From contig JAMWBK010000001.1 of assembly GCA_029953675.1 (NCBI GenBank), positions 2,703,001 to 2,767,000 of the forward strand: a stretch of DNA of 64,000 nt, given 5' to 3'. The position numbers and the translations under genes are program-made. The DNA is from Rhodosorus marinus. Taxonomy: Eukaryota; Rhodophyta; Stylonematophyceae; Stylonematales; Stylonemataceae. Every line of letters starts with the position of its first letter. The stretch's first letter is position 1. Shown here one piece after another: positions 11,181-21,834 of the stretch. The notes below the pieces were generated by a model. It had not been told where the DNA came from. It ran no database searches and worked only from the letters and a program-made list of their open reading frames with translations.

Positions 11181-11852
11181 TTACATGGCACCATGGCTGT
11201 TCCACTTCATTCCACCACCACCACCCTTTGCGTCCTCCGCGTTTTCTTTTCTGATGGTACGAGGACCCACTGCAGCGACCAGTAGGAGTTGACCTATCTT
11301 CTCGCGAACTTCATCGCGGAGTTCCTCTTGCTCATAGTCCACGTGTAGGAACGTCTCGAAATCTTCATTGATCAAAGCCGATAGGCCCTCTACAATCCCA
11401 ACCAGCTCATCCCAGACATGATGTTCCTCCGCAGTTTTCTTCGGCAATTCCAACGGCGTGTTTGCTTCCAACGAGTGCAGTAGCGTCTGCAGGCACTCAA
11501 AAAACATCGTCTTCAAGTCTACTTCTCGGTCAGTGAAGATTTCCTTGTAAGCAGACTGTTCAAACACGTTTTCAATGTTCCCTTCAATTTTCCTCGGCAC
11601 GTCCTTGGAACTATGATAAGCATCATATCTCCGCCAAAGGTCGATGAGGTATTCCCGGCTATCAGATTTCAGGGCACGATCCCGATCACCGACGTTGAAG
11701 TCAACCATGTCGCGGATGCGCAAGAATCGCGGATCTGTAACCCATGCGTCGATCTCATAAATATCTTCAACCGGGTCCGGATCCGTCTCAGCGAATACCC
11801 ACCGTGCGCATATCAACGCAAGTACGAAAAATAACCGACCCCAGCCACGCAT
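11181..11852 (-). CDS. Putative secreted protein of unknown function
   Basis: A single exon of 223 codons. I chose ATG 11852 because it places a signal peptide at the very N-terminus: MRGWGRLFF, hydrophobic VLALICARWVFA, then acidic ETDPD. The frame continues 22 codons upstream to another ATG, which would bury the signal. The mature part is acidic and helical (EDIYEIDAWVTDPRF, ENVFEQSAYKEIF, LLHSLEANTPLELPKK) and ends in a Gly-rich tail (GGGGGMKW). I see no known catalytic motif and no retention signal. Secretion or ER location is inferred from the signal sequence alone. Confidence 0.65.
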   Translation of the reverse strand: MRGWGRLFFVLALICARWVFAETDPDPVEDIYEIDAWVTDPRFLRIRDMVDFNVGDRDRALKSDSREYLIDLWRRYDAYHSSKDVPRKIEGNIENVFEQSAYKEIFTDREVDLKTMFFECLQTLLHSLEANTPLELPKKTAEEHHVWDELVGIVEGLSALINEDFETFLHVDYEQEELRDEVREKIGQLLLVAAVGPRTIRKENAEDAKGGGGGMKWNSHGAM

Positions 11853-13129
11853 CCTATGAAAACGTAAAGTGTAGATGAAGCGGTCCCGACTAATCAAAAT
11901 ACACAGCAACCTACACAAGTCGAACTAAAGCGCTCTAGACAAAGCCGAGCCCTTCTTGATCCCCCCGTCGGGCAAATCTTCCCGCTCTTCACAGCACAGC
12001 GCAAAATCCGATTCTCCGCACAGCCCCACAGTCTGGTAAAATACTGAGACCACCTACGCCAGCCTTACGCCGCCAGCAAAACCCCCGTTCTGAGACACCC
12101 TGCCAACCTCTCCCGCTCTACCCAAGACCAGCACACGCAAACACTCCAGGCCCCTAGTTCCTTATCAAACCTCTCGCACCCAAGTTCGCAGCAACCAGCC
12201 GTATTAACAGCCCCTATTTGTCTCCTAAAACAAGAAAATACGGTAGTCTCTCTTAGATAACCGTCAAACAAGTCTTCGAACTTCCCCAGATGATACCTAC
12301 CCGCCCCCAATCCAATACAAACTCCAACAGCCCTCTTCCTCATACCGTCCTGACAATTCCATATATCTGTCCCAATCTGATCTTACCCCCTCCCTTTCCT
12401 TTACAAAATCAAACAATCTTCCCCCCCTCTTTCTACGAAACACAGCAATCCAATAAACGTTTATTATCTATTTATAAACAAATTACGTTCTTTTTTCTTC
12501 AATTTCGTCAACCCATATATATGACAATGTTAAAATTATCTGTGGGACGAAACTGTCCCACAAGAACTCGTTCCCCCCTTTTAATATGTGTCGACTTCTA
12601 TTTAGTCAATACCATGTAATATTTAAAACAAATTCGACGGATATCAGTCAATATACGACCGTTGGGGAGTACTGACAAAATAGAAGGGTTGTGCTTAGGG
12701 AAATGGGACTGTCCCGACATCTGAATAGGAAGGTTTGGGAAGCTGTATGGTGGTATGTGGGCTGAGCCTGGCCACACTGGCTTTTGGTGCTCGTACCTAG
12801 TTTTGTATTACACCTGTCACAGCGATTTTAAGGCTACTCCAGTGGAGCCATCAGTCCCCAGATGAGTTTTCTCCTGAGAGCACGTTGGGCGCATGTGCGA
12901 GAGGGTGTGACGGCTACTAGCGGCTGGTGATCAGGGCTAGAAAGGTCGTCATCTGGCCACTGAACTATCGATGTAGCCTTGTGAGAGCTGCCTCAGATAG
13001 AGCTTCTGAAAAGAGTCCGGCAGGATTGAAGGCTGGTTTTGCAGCGTCTCGGCTCAGCACCGTTGCTTCTCTGTATTAAAAAGAGTTCTTTCTGGTTTCG
13101 TGCGTATGCTTTTAAGAAAACCAGTTCAG
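11853..13129. other. Intergenic with two GGGAC/GTCCC palindromes
   Basis: No gene is recognised in 1.3 kb. It contains TGTGGGAC-GAAACT-GTCCCACA at 12541-12562, a perfect 8-base-arm inverted repeat. It also contains GGGAC-T-GTCCC at 12705-12715, and C-rich tracts near 12419. Confidence 0.6.
12541..12562. repeat. Perfect inverted repeat, 8-base arms
   Basis: TGTGGGAC and GTCCCACA flank a 6-base spacer (GAAACT). One of several GGGAC/GTCCC palindromes in the window. Confidence 0.8.
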
Positions 13130-14362
13130 TTAGTAGTCAATAGCCGGATTCTTGCCTGGCCCTGGCAGACATGCAAGCGATTTTCCGTCCTCAAAGTTAG
13201 TGATCTCATTCTCCTCGGGAGCGGCGTGAGCCTCTTCAATGTGGTAGCTCCTTCTCCCCCGCCAGAACGTGTACATCTTCAATGATTGTCGACTGGAGTA
13301 GAGCGAAAAGGGTGACGTATTCTTCAAGATTCTCACTATCCCAAGGTAATCTCCGAGTCCCAGAGACTTGGTACCCTGTCCGTTGTTCGTATCCAGACTC
13401 ACGACAACATCGGAGAGATGTTCTAGCTCCACATCAGGACCTGTAGGACAATTGCTGAGCACGTTAGCGAACAGAACTCCGGAAAAGGACGCAGGGAAGC
13501 GGTGCTTACAAGCAGCAGTTATGAGGCACACCGCGTTCGACTCGCGTACTAGACTCCGGAGCTTCCGAAGGAAAGTCCTGGGTTCTCCTTCCCATAGTGC
13601 TGATCCAAGCTGACGTACGGCAATCCTTGCGGCAACTTTTGCGCGGATTGACCCCTGCACGTGGACTCTTAGCTTCGAGGCGACATTGTCCAAGTCCACT
13701 TCGTTGCCGAATCCAAGTAGCGATAGTTTCTTCCCTTCCAAGGAACCAGAATCCACCTGGCTCAGGTCGAAGTTATGACAGAACTTCCGAGCATCTCCAG
13801 ATGGCTGACCACCTCCTCCCTGCGAGCCACCGGTCCCAGAGTATCCTTGCTGATTTCGATACCTCCAAGCAATCCTCAGGTCCGAGTCTTTACCCTCCTC
13901 TGTCCTACCCTGGAGCACTTCCCGCGGAGCCGCGTCCGTCCTCACAGGAAGGTTTTTGATCACATTCTCAGGCCTATCATCTGCACAAGCCACGGCCACC
14001 GCGTGGTCATGGGCAAACCCTTGCGCCAAGAAGCAGTTCAGAATGGCATTCGAATGCGCCGTCCCTCCGCGTTCGCCTAAAAGCACAATTGAACCCAGAG
14101 GATAACCACCTCCAAGGATCTCATCCAAGTCTCTGATTCCACTCGACGTGATTCGCCCACCGCCTCCACGGATACTGGCTCGAACACCTACGAGAGACGT
14201 TCCTCCACTCCGCCCTCCTTCATTCCTCACAAAACCCATCGCAAAATACTTTCGAATCCTCTCAAAATCCCTGCATTCCTCGTCGTCCTTTTGCTCGTGG
14301 ACAACACATCCATTCGAGGACCTTGAAGAGGAAGACGACGACCCCAACCCGCCCCCCCACAA
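13130..14362 (-). CDS. ELP4: Elongator complex subunit 4 (ELP4)
   Basis: A single exon of 410 codons with a RecA-like fold typical of Elp4/PAXNEB proteins. The Elp4 signature is ITSSGIRDLDEILGGGYPLG at residues 70-90, followed by SIVLLGERG in place of a Walker A loop, as in the family. Later segments include GSIRAKVAARIAVRQLGS, LRSLVRESNAVCLITA and LEHLSDVVVSLDT, matching the conserved second half. Elp4 forms the Elp456 hexameric ring with Elp5 and Elp6 and supports Elongator's wobble-uridine modification of tRNA. The N-terminal 60 residues (Ser- and Gly-rich) and a Gly-rich insert near residue 180 are not conserved. Start: first ATG, MWGGGLGSS. Confidence 0.9.
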   Translation of the reverse strand: MWGGGLGSSSSSSRSSNGCVVHEQKDDEECRDFERIRKYFAMGFVRNEGGRSGGTSLVGVRASIRGGGGRITSSGIRDLDEILGGGYPLGSIVLLGERGGTAHSNAILNCFLAQGFAHDHAVAVACADDRPENVIKNLPVRTDAAPREVLQGRTEEGKDSDLRIAWRYRNQQGYSGTGGSQGGGGQPSGDARKFCHNFDLSQVDSGSLEGKKLSLLGFGNEVDLDNVASKLRVHVQGSIRAKVAARIAVRQLGSALWEGEPRTFLRKLRSLVRESNAVCLITAACKHRFPASFSGVLFANVLSNCPTGPDVELEHLSDVVVSLDTNNGQGTKSLGLGDYLGIVRILKNTSPFSLYSSRQSLKMYTFWRGRRSYHIEEAHAAPEENEITNFEDGKSLACLPGPGKNPAIDY

Positions 14363-15795
14363 ACCCCGACTCGCTCACCTCCTCCAAACTTTCATACACA
14401 CAAGGGAGGCCGAGAACACGACCAACATCACCCTCAACGATGCTACTCGTTGAAGAAGAAGACCAACCTCAGCATCGTCTTCATCACAGTCTGAAGAATC
14501 CTTGATTTTATTATCTGAAGAGCTCATCTTCACGCTCGTTTACCTAAGCTAACGATATCTTCGCAGAGCGAGTCGGTTCCTTGCCCGTCACCGCCTCGGT
14601 CAACGGCTAGGTTTACTACACGAGGTTTGCAGTTCCTTTACAGGGTAGCTAGCCCTCTAGTGTTGCTCCGGTCCTGAGGTGCTAACGAGTTCCCTCGACC
14701 AGGAAAGGTACCCGATTTCAAGTGGGAGTAGCTCATCACGTTGCGGGAATATAATAGCAGAGCACGAAAGTTTTGTGGTCGCGAAGTGTCCTCGGGCTGC
14801 ACCTAGCTTCACGCTGGTATACTGCTAACTTTGCTAGACCGGAAGCGAGCGATTTTCCTGAAGGCGTTTGAAGGCGGCGTTCTGACCCGCTGACTCGACT
14901 GCCAGAGCTCGTAATTCTGTCGCTGAGGGATGAGAGAGCGGCGGTCAAGAGTCCGCAAAATTCATCGAGTCACGTGCAGATATCCGTCCTGTGCCGGAGA
15001 CCCTTGGTTGGCGCTCTCAGGCCTCAGTGACAGGCGAACTGCGCCGTTCGATATCGTATGAGAGACGGTTACGAGGTCTAGCAGTCGAGTCCGTCAGTCA
15101 GAACACCCCCATCAGGAAATCGCCCTGGGTCGTCGGCTTCGGTCCATCACCGTACAGCAGCGTGAACCTTGACAAGCCAGGTATCCTTTTAGCTAGAGCA
15201 GGACGAAGGTGGGGTTCACTGAGACGCTTGCATTCGCTTGCATTCTGAGTTTCTACTCCTCTCCATGACTATAAGGTTACACGATGTGCTTTCAGTCCTG
15301 GTCAACCCAAACCAGGTTCACCGGCCAGTTTGGCTGGCCTGTTCGTCGCGATGAGTCCCGTTCTTCGACGAGGGTCAGTCCCGGGCGGTTTGGTCAGTCA
15401 AACCCTTTCTTTTAAGTAGTAGCCATGTCTGGTCATCCGGTCCATCAGCAGTAGTGGCTAGCTCAAAAACCTCAGCTATAGGACTATGGCAGCTTGTTTG
15501 CCCAACAGGGTGGAACCTTCGGGTGCCAGGAGTCCAGCTCGAGTCGAAGAAAGCCAGGGTTGTACTTTGACCCGAGCACCTCAATAGGAGCTGAAGCAAT
15601 TTTGGTGTGCGTGGCAGGCCCAACCGACGGCAGTGACTTTCGTTTAAGAACGAACCCGATGCGTGTATGGCATTTGGCGGTACAGGTCAAATCTAAATAA
15701 GAATGGTGTGTTGAAGAAGAATACGCGAAAGGCCCTTGGAAGAGCTTTTCTCGTTTCGAGATCCCCCCATTGGGAAGTGTTGGGGTTCCGAGCAC
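14363..15795. other. Intergenic, no gene recognised
   Basis: The gap lies between the start of ELP4 and the end of the kinase gene. Short frames exist on both strands, but none shows a domain or a coherent exon structure. Confidence 0.5.
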
Positions 15796-17439
15796 TCAGT
15801 CCTCGACAATGACAAGATGTGCCGGCATTTGACCTGGTTCCGCTGGTTTTTCATCTTCGACGACGACGACATGCGGCGGCATTTCACCCGGCTGCATCGG
15901 TTTGTCACCTTCCACAGCGGCGGCAGGTTTCCTGGGCGAAGCAGGCCCGTCATCCATACCTTCCAGGTCGTCTCTGAGCTGATCAAGAACCTCATCGAGG
16001 TTGATGGTGTACTCCAGGTCGTCCTTATGCGCCTCGTGAACTTTCTCAGCGAGCATGTTGAACCCGTTGGATTTGAGGTCGAGGTAAAAGTTCTCAATTG
16101 TCGTAATCGTCGGGGCTGACATCTCCAGACCATCCGTTAGGCTCGAGGCGGACTTGGTCAGGGACTTGGTGAGTGGCTTGGTAAAGGACTTCGAAAACGA
16201 CTTTGTCTCCGCCTGGAAATCAATCATCCATGCTTCCAAAGCCACGATGTTATCCAGAAGATCCTCTTGCTCCTCCGCCGTCCGCAGACTCTCGACGAGG
16301 CGGTTCTGGACCTCCAGCCTCTTGCTCTTATCGTTCGTCGTCTTCGTAAGCTCCTTGTGCCGAGCGAGAATGGCATTCTTTGATGATGGATGGTCGGCAT
16401 CGAGCTTTAGGAAAGCCTGGCTCCTGCATTTCGCCGCTGTGAACCTCGCGTTTGGATTCGAGGTGATCATCTTCGAGATCAGCTTTGCCGAGTTATCGCA
16501 GAACGGAGGGTTCTTGCACTTGTAGTATTCTCCTTTCAAAAGCTTCTGATAGCCCTGCTCGGAGTACCTGAGAATCCAAGGTAGAACAAGGTTGGGACGC
16601 GTTTCAGACCCCTCGTAGGTTGGGATGGCATGATAGGGACAAGCGCTCCTCACCCAAACGGATAACCGCCAGATATTAACAGGTAGGACATCACCCCTAG
16701 ACTGAAGATATCCGCTTTGTGATCATATCGCTCGCCTCTTTCAATCTCAGGCGCCGCATTGAAAGTTGTACCAGCATATCCTTCAGTAGTTTTTCCCTTC
16801 CCAAGGAAGAGCGAGTTTCCAAAGTCTATGAGCTTCACTGGGGAGTCAGCAGAGCGAGTTGAGAACATGATATTCTCCTGCTTAATATCCCTGTGAATTA
16901 CGCCCCTGGCGTGGCAATGAGCGATCGCGTCTATTAGCTGCCGTAGAATCTCGGCTATTCTCTGCTGGGTTATGTGGTCCTTGTGCCGCTCCATGTAGTC
17001 GATTAGAGTTCCACCACCACAGTACTCTTGCACCACGTAGATCTTCCTATAAAGGCCCCGAGAACGCGAAGACGCCAAGAAAACCCTGAGTTTCATTCAA
17101 TTCAGCTGGAAGATCAGGAGCTGTGATCACATACGACTTGTCCTCCCAGACTTCATCAACGTAAACAATCCCTGGGTGCCGTCCCAGGATGTTCAACATC
17201 TCCACCTCATGTACAACATCGTCCAGCTGCTCCTTCGACTTAAACTTGCTGATCGACTTTATCGCGTACTTCTTGTCGCCTTTTTCCGCCATCCAAACAT
17301 CTCCTTCAACGCCATCCCCGAGCACCCGTTTGAAGTCGTACACCTGCTTGACATCCCCTTCAATCCTCCTCACATGCGCATGGCTCCCCAAATCAGCATG
17401 GGACAGCACATGCTCTGGCGCCGATGCACATAAACCCAT
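15796..17439 (-). CDS. CDPK/CaMK-like protein kinase with N-myristoylation motif, no EF hands
   Basis: Three exons (17439 to about 17127, about 17055-16665, about 16570-15796) encode about 490 residues. It begins MGLCAS, a consensus N-myristoylation site with a palmitoylatable Cys, predicting membrane attachment. The kinase domain has a degenerate glycine loop (GDGVEGDV), the ATP-binding Lys (YAIKSI), catalytic loop HRDIKQENI, DFG (LIDFGNS), APE (AAPEIERG) and DIFSLGV. Layout and sequence fit CDPK/CaMK kinases. In place of calmodulin-like EF hands it has a helical tail with TKSLTK-type repeats and ends in two near-identical 17-residue units (GEMPPHVVVVED, GQMPAHLVIVED). Substrates unknown. 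Confidence 0.9.
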
Positions 17440-19650
17440 CTCTAAGCTTCACGCTAAACTTCCTCCCCTAAAACACTGTCCAAAAGCCCAGTCCTCCGTA
17501 CTCCATCCCCCCCCGGGCCAGAACTTCTCGAACTCCATTCACTATATAGTCAATATGATACCCGAAAGCCTTTCGCCATCCTCAATAAGCAATCCCACAG
17601 TCACCGGACCTTCAATTTACAATTAATCGTCACCTTCACAAACACAATTTCTAAATATATTTACAAACTTTTATTACCTTAATTAATATACTACGGAATT
17701 AATTTTTAAGCAATACAATATGACAATAAACGGTATTTTTATTCTCTCCGCGTGAGCAAAAGATGGTGGAAAGGAAATCCAACTGACGAATGAAAACGCT
17801 TGATGATGAATATATGTCAATATTGGTTTATTTTCTATTCATTATGAAAACTAATTAACGAATTATCAATTGCTAACCACAAGAATTAACCAATGGTAGG
17901 GAGCTAAAAGGGTTTGTGTATTATTTATTTGTTTTATTTTGGATTTTGGATCGGGATGGTTTCTCGGTTTTTAGAGGTACTGAGTCATTTTTGATGAGCG
18001 AGGAGTATTTTTAAAGTGTTTTTCAAGTGAGAAATCTGACATCATGTTGAGAAGTTTTGTGGAGCACTAGAGGTCGATGTGGACATTGGCTGACGACATA
18101 GCAGGAGGCAGCGGTTGTGGGATATTTTCAATGATGACAGAGTTAAGACGGGCTCTGGAATCGGATCTCTTCTGAGCACGTACGGGGGCTGTAGTTGGGA
18201 TGCGATTCGATAGAGTTGAATGGGTCGCGCTGTTTAGCACGGAGTTTTTCAGACTACAACGGATCCCTCCCCCCCTCCCCCCCCACAGCTAGCAAGGGCA
18301 GCAACACAGGCTAGAGTTGGCCGTGCTCGGGAGAGCAGTTAGACCCCCCTTAAGGTGACTAGGAGCCTCTATTGCAGCTGTATCTGGTGCCAAGATTTCA
18401 GTGGGGTTGGGATGGGTGGGGCTTCAGTTCTACGAAGGCGGCTGGTTCCGGTGGGAATTCAACTAGAGATATTGAGAATCTCTTTGAGCTCTAGCACTGC
18501 CTCCAAGTCTTACCAGACAATTATTCCTGTAAGAGAACAAAGTCTCCACTGTTGATCTCCTACGCCATATTTCTGGAGCTACGCCCAAGCCCGAATTTTC
18601 CGGGAGACGAATATGCTCTAAAATCTGATTGAAAGCTATGTATACGCTCAACGCAAGGGTCGTCATATCCTACGCGTGAAGATTAGTGGTTGACCCTGAG
18701 CTTGAGATCTCCAAGACAAATTGTTCCACCGTCCTCCCCACCATTCCGAGAGCAGAAGATCGGATAGGCACCAGCCTAGAAGCCAGGGAGGTCGATAGAC
18801 GATTTACAATTCTGGCAAGGAAGGACACTTTGAAGCAGTAGACAAGCGCCTGAGTTCCAGAGTCCAATAAGGGCAAATTGGGGTCGACGACAAGGCGGTG
18901 AGACTATTCCACGAAGGGAGATGTAAAAATGCAGCCACTAGGACGTGAAATCAGACGAGCGCGTAGAATTACCAACGGAACCTCCGAAAGCCTCATCGTT
19001 AGGTCCTAGTCGAGACATCGGAAACTGCCTCAACTCGCGCGTGGCGTTCCCCTCAACAGCCGTTAAATATCAGTATGACCTCATTGGTGCGTCACTGATT
19101 AGGTGTTCAAATACCCAATAAATGATTCGTGCATTAAAGACGCGTGCTTCTATATAATTAGATAAAATATGAATCTAGACAGCTGGCACTTATTTATTAG
19201 CTTAAAGTTTATGTACATCTATATAAAAACTTGCTTTCCCTATGGATATCAATAATTACCATTTTTCATATCCCTTACGGTGACCCCAGTCCATTTCAGA
19301 ACAGAGGAACGGGTCACAACCCTTCCCCCCCCCCCTTTTGAAAATCTTCAACAAGGGCGATGATAGAACTACAGTCCCCCCCTTACACATGATGAATTTT
19401 ATATTCATTTTTGGCGGCCAATCCGCATCCCCGAGCACCCCACCAATGTTACGGAAGCACCCACCGCTTCCTCTCACCCCCCCTCTCCAATGGTGCGACT
19501 ATAACCTTCAAAAAAAAAAGCAACGGACGTATTCTTACTTTAGAATAGTTAAGCTCTAAATATATTCATAATCTTGAAGAAAAAACAGCCACCCCGTCAG
19601 GATCAGATTACCGTGTTCCGCATATTAATGAATAAGGAAATATATTTAGA

Positions 19651-19680
19651 ATACAGCTGTCCTTATTGGGACAGCTGTAT
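19651..19680. repeat. Perfect inverted repeat, 12-base arms
   Basis: ATACAGCTGTCC and GGACAGCTGTAT flank a 6-base spacer (TTATTG), in the gap upstream of cytochrome c1. Confidence 0.85.
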
Positions 19681-20015
19681 TGGAAAAGAATGGCCTTTCA
19701 TTTTGGATCAATATTCTTGATTTGGAATAGTTCGATCGTTAATTTGTTTTTAATTGATAAAAATTATACATTTTAGAAAAAAAACCTTTTTTCTGGGAGG
19801 AGCTCCCTGTGGGGCCTTCCGATGAGGATGCCCATCCGTTTGGGGAGAGAGATTGGGACGGGAGGATAGAGGAGGAAGGATCGGAGAGTAGGGAGGGAGA
19901 AGGGGATGCTCAGGTGGACTATATGGGATGGGAGATAGTGTTTTTGAAATATTTATAAGAGGAAGTGAGAAAGGCCATTCTCAGCTCTTGTGAGAGCGGA
20001 AGATCTGGGATAGCG

Positions 20016-20054
20016 GTGGTGGGGTGGGGCGGGAGGAGGGGGAGGGGGAGGGGT
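20016..20054 (+). promoter_or_regulatory. G-run tract with G-quadruplex potential, 25 bases upstream of cytochrome c1
   Basis: At least six runs of three to five G are separated by one or two bases (GGGGTGGGGCGGGAGG, then GGGGGAGGGGGAGGGG). This fits the G-quadruplex rule on the sense strand, in the promoter or 5' leader. Confidence 0.6.
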
Positions 20055-20079
20055 TTGAGATTTTGGTTAGGGATCTGAA

Positions 20080-21171
20080 ATGTCTTCGCTGGGTAAGCTT
20101 GTGGGGAGAGGGTTGGCTGTCGCTGGTATTGGAGCTGCTGGTGTAGTTGGATACGGTGTTTATTCGCCTGTTTATGCGAACGATGAAGTCTTACACCCTC
20201 CGGCGTATGCTTGGGAGCACATTGGGCCGTTTCAAAAGTTCGATGCTCGTGCGATTCGCCGAGGGTACGAAGTTTACAAGAACGTGTGTTCTTCTTGTCA
20301 CTCTATGAAGTTCCTTCATTATCGTAATTTGGTTGGAGTAGCGTTCACTGAAGATGAGGCGAAGATTCTCGCCGCTGATACGGAGGTCGAGGACGGACCG
20401 AACGATGAGGGTGAAATGTTTACGAGACCTGGACGCTTGTCCGATAAGTTTCCCGACCCTTATGCTAACGAGGAGGCCGCCAGATACGCAAACAACGGTA
20501 GGCCAATGAACAAGTCTCCATAGCAACTTCGGGCGCTAAGCTCACTGATGGGCGCTTCTTTTCTCCTGTTGTTCTCAGGTGCTCTGCCTCCAGATCTTTC
20601 TTGCGTCGTCAAAGCGCGTGAAGCGAAGGAGGACTACATATTTGCCCTTCTCACAGGATACAGAGACCCTCCAGATGGTGTAGTTGTGAGGGAGGGTCTT
20701 CACTATAATCCTTATTTCACCGGCGGTGGTATTGCAATGGCTCGAGCATTGTACGACGGAGGTAATATTTTGGATTCCGAAGAGGTATAACCGCTTGTAG
20801 TTTGAATTTTTTTTGACGCGAAATCTGTGGCTTCCTAATTATTAGGTGTCGATTACGACGATGGAACGCCCGCTACGACGTCTCAGATGGCAAAGGACGT
20901 ATCCGTCTTCCTAACATGGGCATCCAACCCTGAGCACGACGTGAAGAAGCAGTGGGGTTCTCATGTATGTAGATAAAAACTCCTTCTCAGATGAGAATTT
21001 GGATTGGGGTGCTGAAGTTTTTCTCCTTGGTCGTTCTGTCTTTATTGCGTTTGCCCTTATTCCTAGATGCTTATGACGCTCGCAGTTTTCACGCCGTTCA
21101 TCATCTGGTTTAAGCGCTTCAGGTTCAGCCCGTACAAGTACAAGAGGCTCGTGTTCAGAGACCAGTGGTAG
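20080..21171 (+). CDS. CYC1: Cytochrome c1, complex III heme protein
   Basis: Four exons: 20080-20497, 20579-20761, 20846-20964 and 21067-21171, all joined by GT/AG introns that keep frame. The covalent heme site is CSSCH, and the axial Met lies in [13 protein letters not shown]. The classic cytochrome c1 segments are present: [41 protein letters not shown] and [17 protein letters not shown]-terminal anchor ([14 protein letters not shown]) is followed by [16 protein letters not shown]. It passes electrons from the Rieske protein to cytochrome c in the mitochondrial inner membrane. The presequence is short: [20 protein letters not shown], ending in a hydrophobic sorting segment. Confidence 0.97.
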
Positions 21172-21834
21172 AGCTGCGCCACGCGCTGGCGGATCTCTAA
21201 CTGTCGGGTGTAAAATCAGACGGATGTCGAGAGAAAGCACAAGAACAGGGCTGTGGAATTCGTAGGGTTCGAAGCGCACCTTGTCGGTTCTCAGTTTTCT
21301 GTTCCTCAGTCGTAGTAGATCCACGGACCATGCAAGCAATTTCACTTTCACAGGGCCTGGAGAGAATTGATATATCTTGTTTTTCTACCAAGTTAAACCG
21401 AACGCAAGTTTTGAACGTAAGTGGAAGAGTATCACAAGCGCTGGGCGAGTTCCCAATACAAACAATCGAGGAAAGCTGCTGAAAGCTGGTTGACCTCGAG
21501 CAGTAGCGAAGTGGAAAAGTTTTGCCATCACCGCACAGCTCAAGAGTTCGAAGATACGAAACGAAGAAGCAGCTCGTGAACGCAGGTGCTTGGTAAAGAT
21601 TTGTAGCTCGTACCTGTAGCACGAGTCCAGCAGAGCTTCCAACGACACGTAGCATCAGCAACCGGGTTGGCACATGGGTGCTTGATCAGATTCAAGGAAT
21701 CTATCTGTTGGAGACGTGTATTCTGCAAGCTTGATCTCCTTCCTGGTTAACTTCTAGAGACCCCCGCTGGCCAAGCGACTGGGCGTCGCAAAAGCTCAGC
21801 AGGGTTGGGCGGTGGTGCCATCAGCCGCACGCCG
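21172..21834. other. Intergenic between convergent genes, nothing recognised
   Basis: About 660 bases separate the 3' ends of cytochrome c1 and the photolyase gene. They hold only short frames on the minus strand, with no recognisable motif. Confidence 0.5.

Larger units (their letters stand above)
17440..20079. other. 2.6 kb intergenic: AT-rich, one palindrome, G-rich end
   Basis: No gene is recognised. It contains C-tracts at about 18270 and 19326, and a perfect 12-base-arm inverted repeat at 19651-19680 (ATACAGCTGTCC, 6-base spacer, GGACAGCTGTAT). It ends in a G-run tract just before cytochrome c1. The gap lies between two divergently transcribed genes and must hold both promoters. Confidence 0.6.

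Noticed and set aside
20498-20578. Early stop ending cytochrome c1 at 20523
   Set aside because: The stop lies inside an intron; splicing 20497 to 20579 restores the conserved [10 protein letters not shown] sequence.
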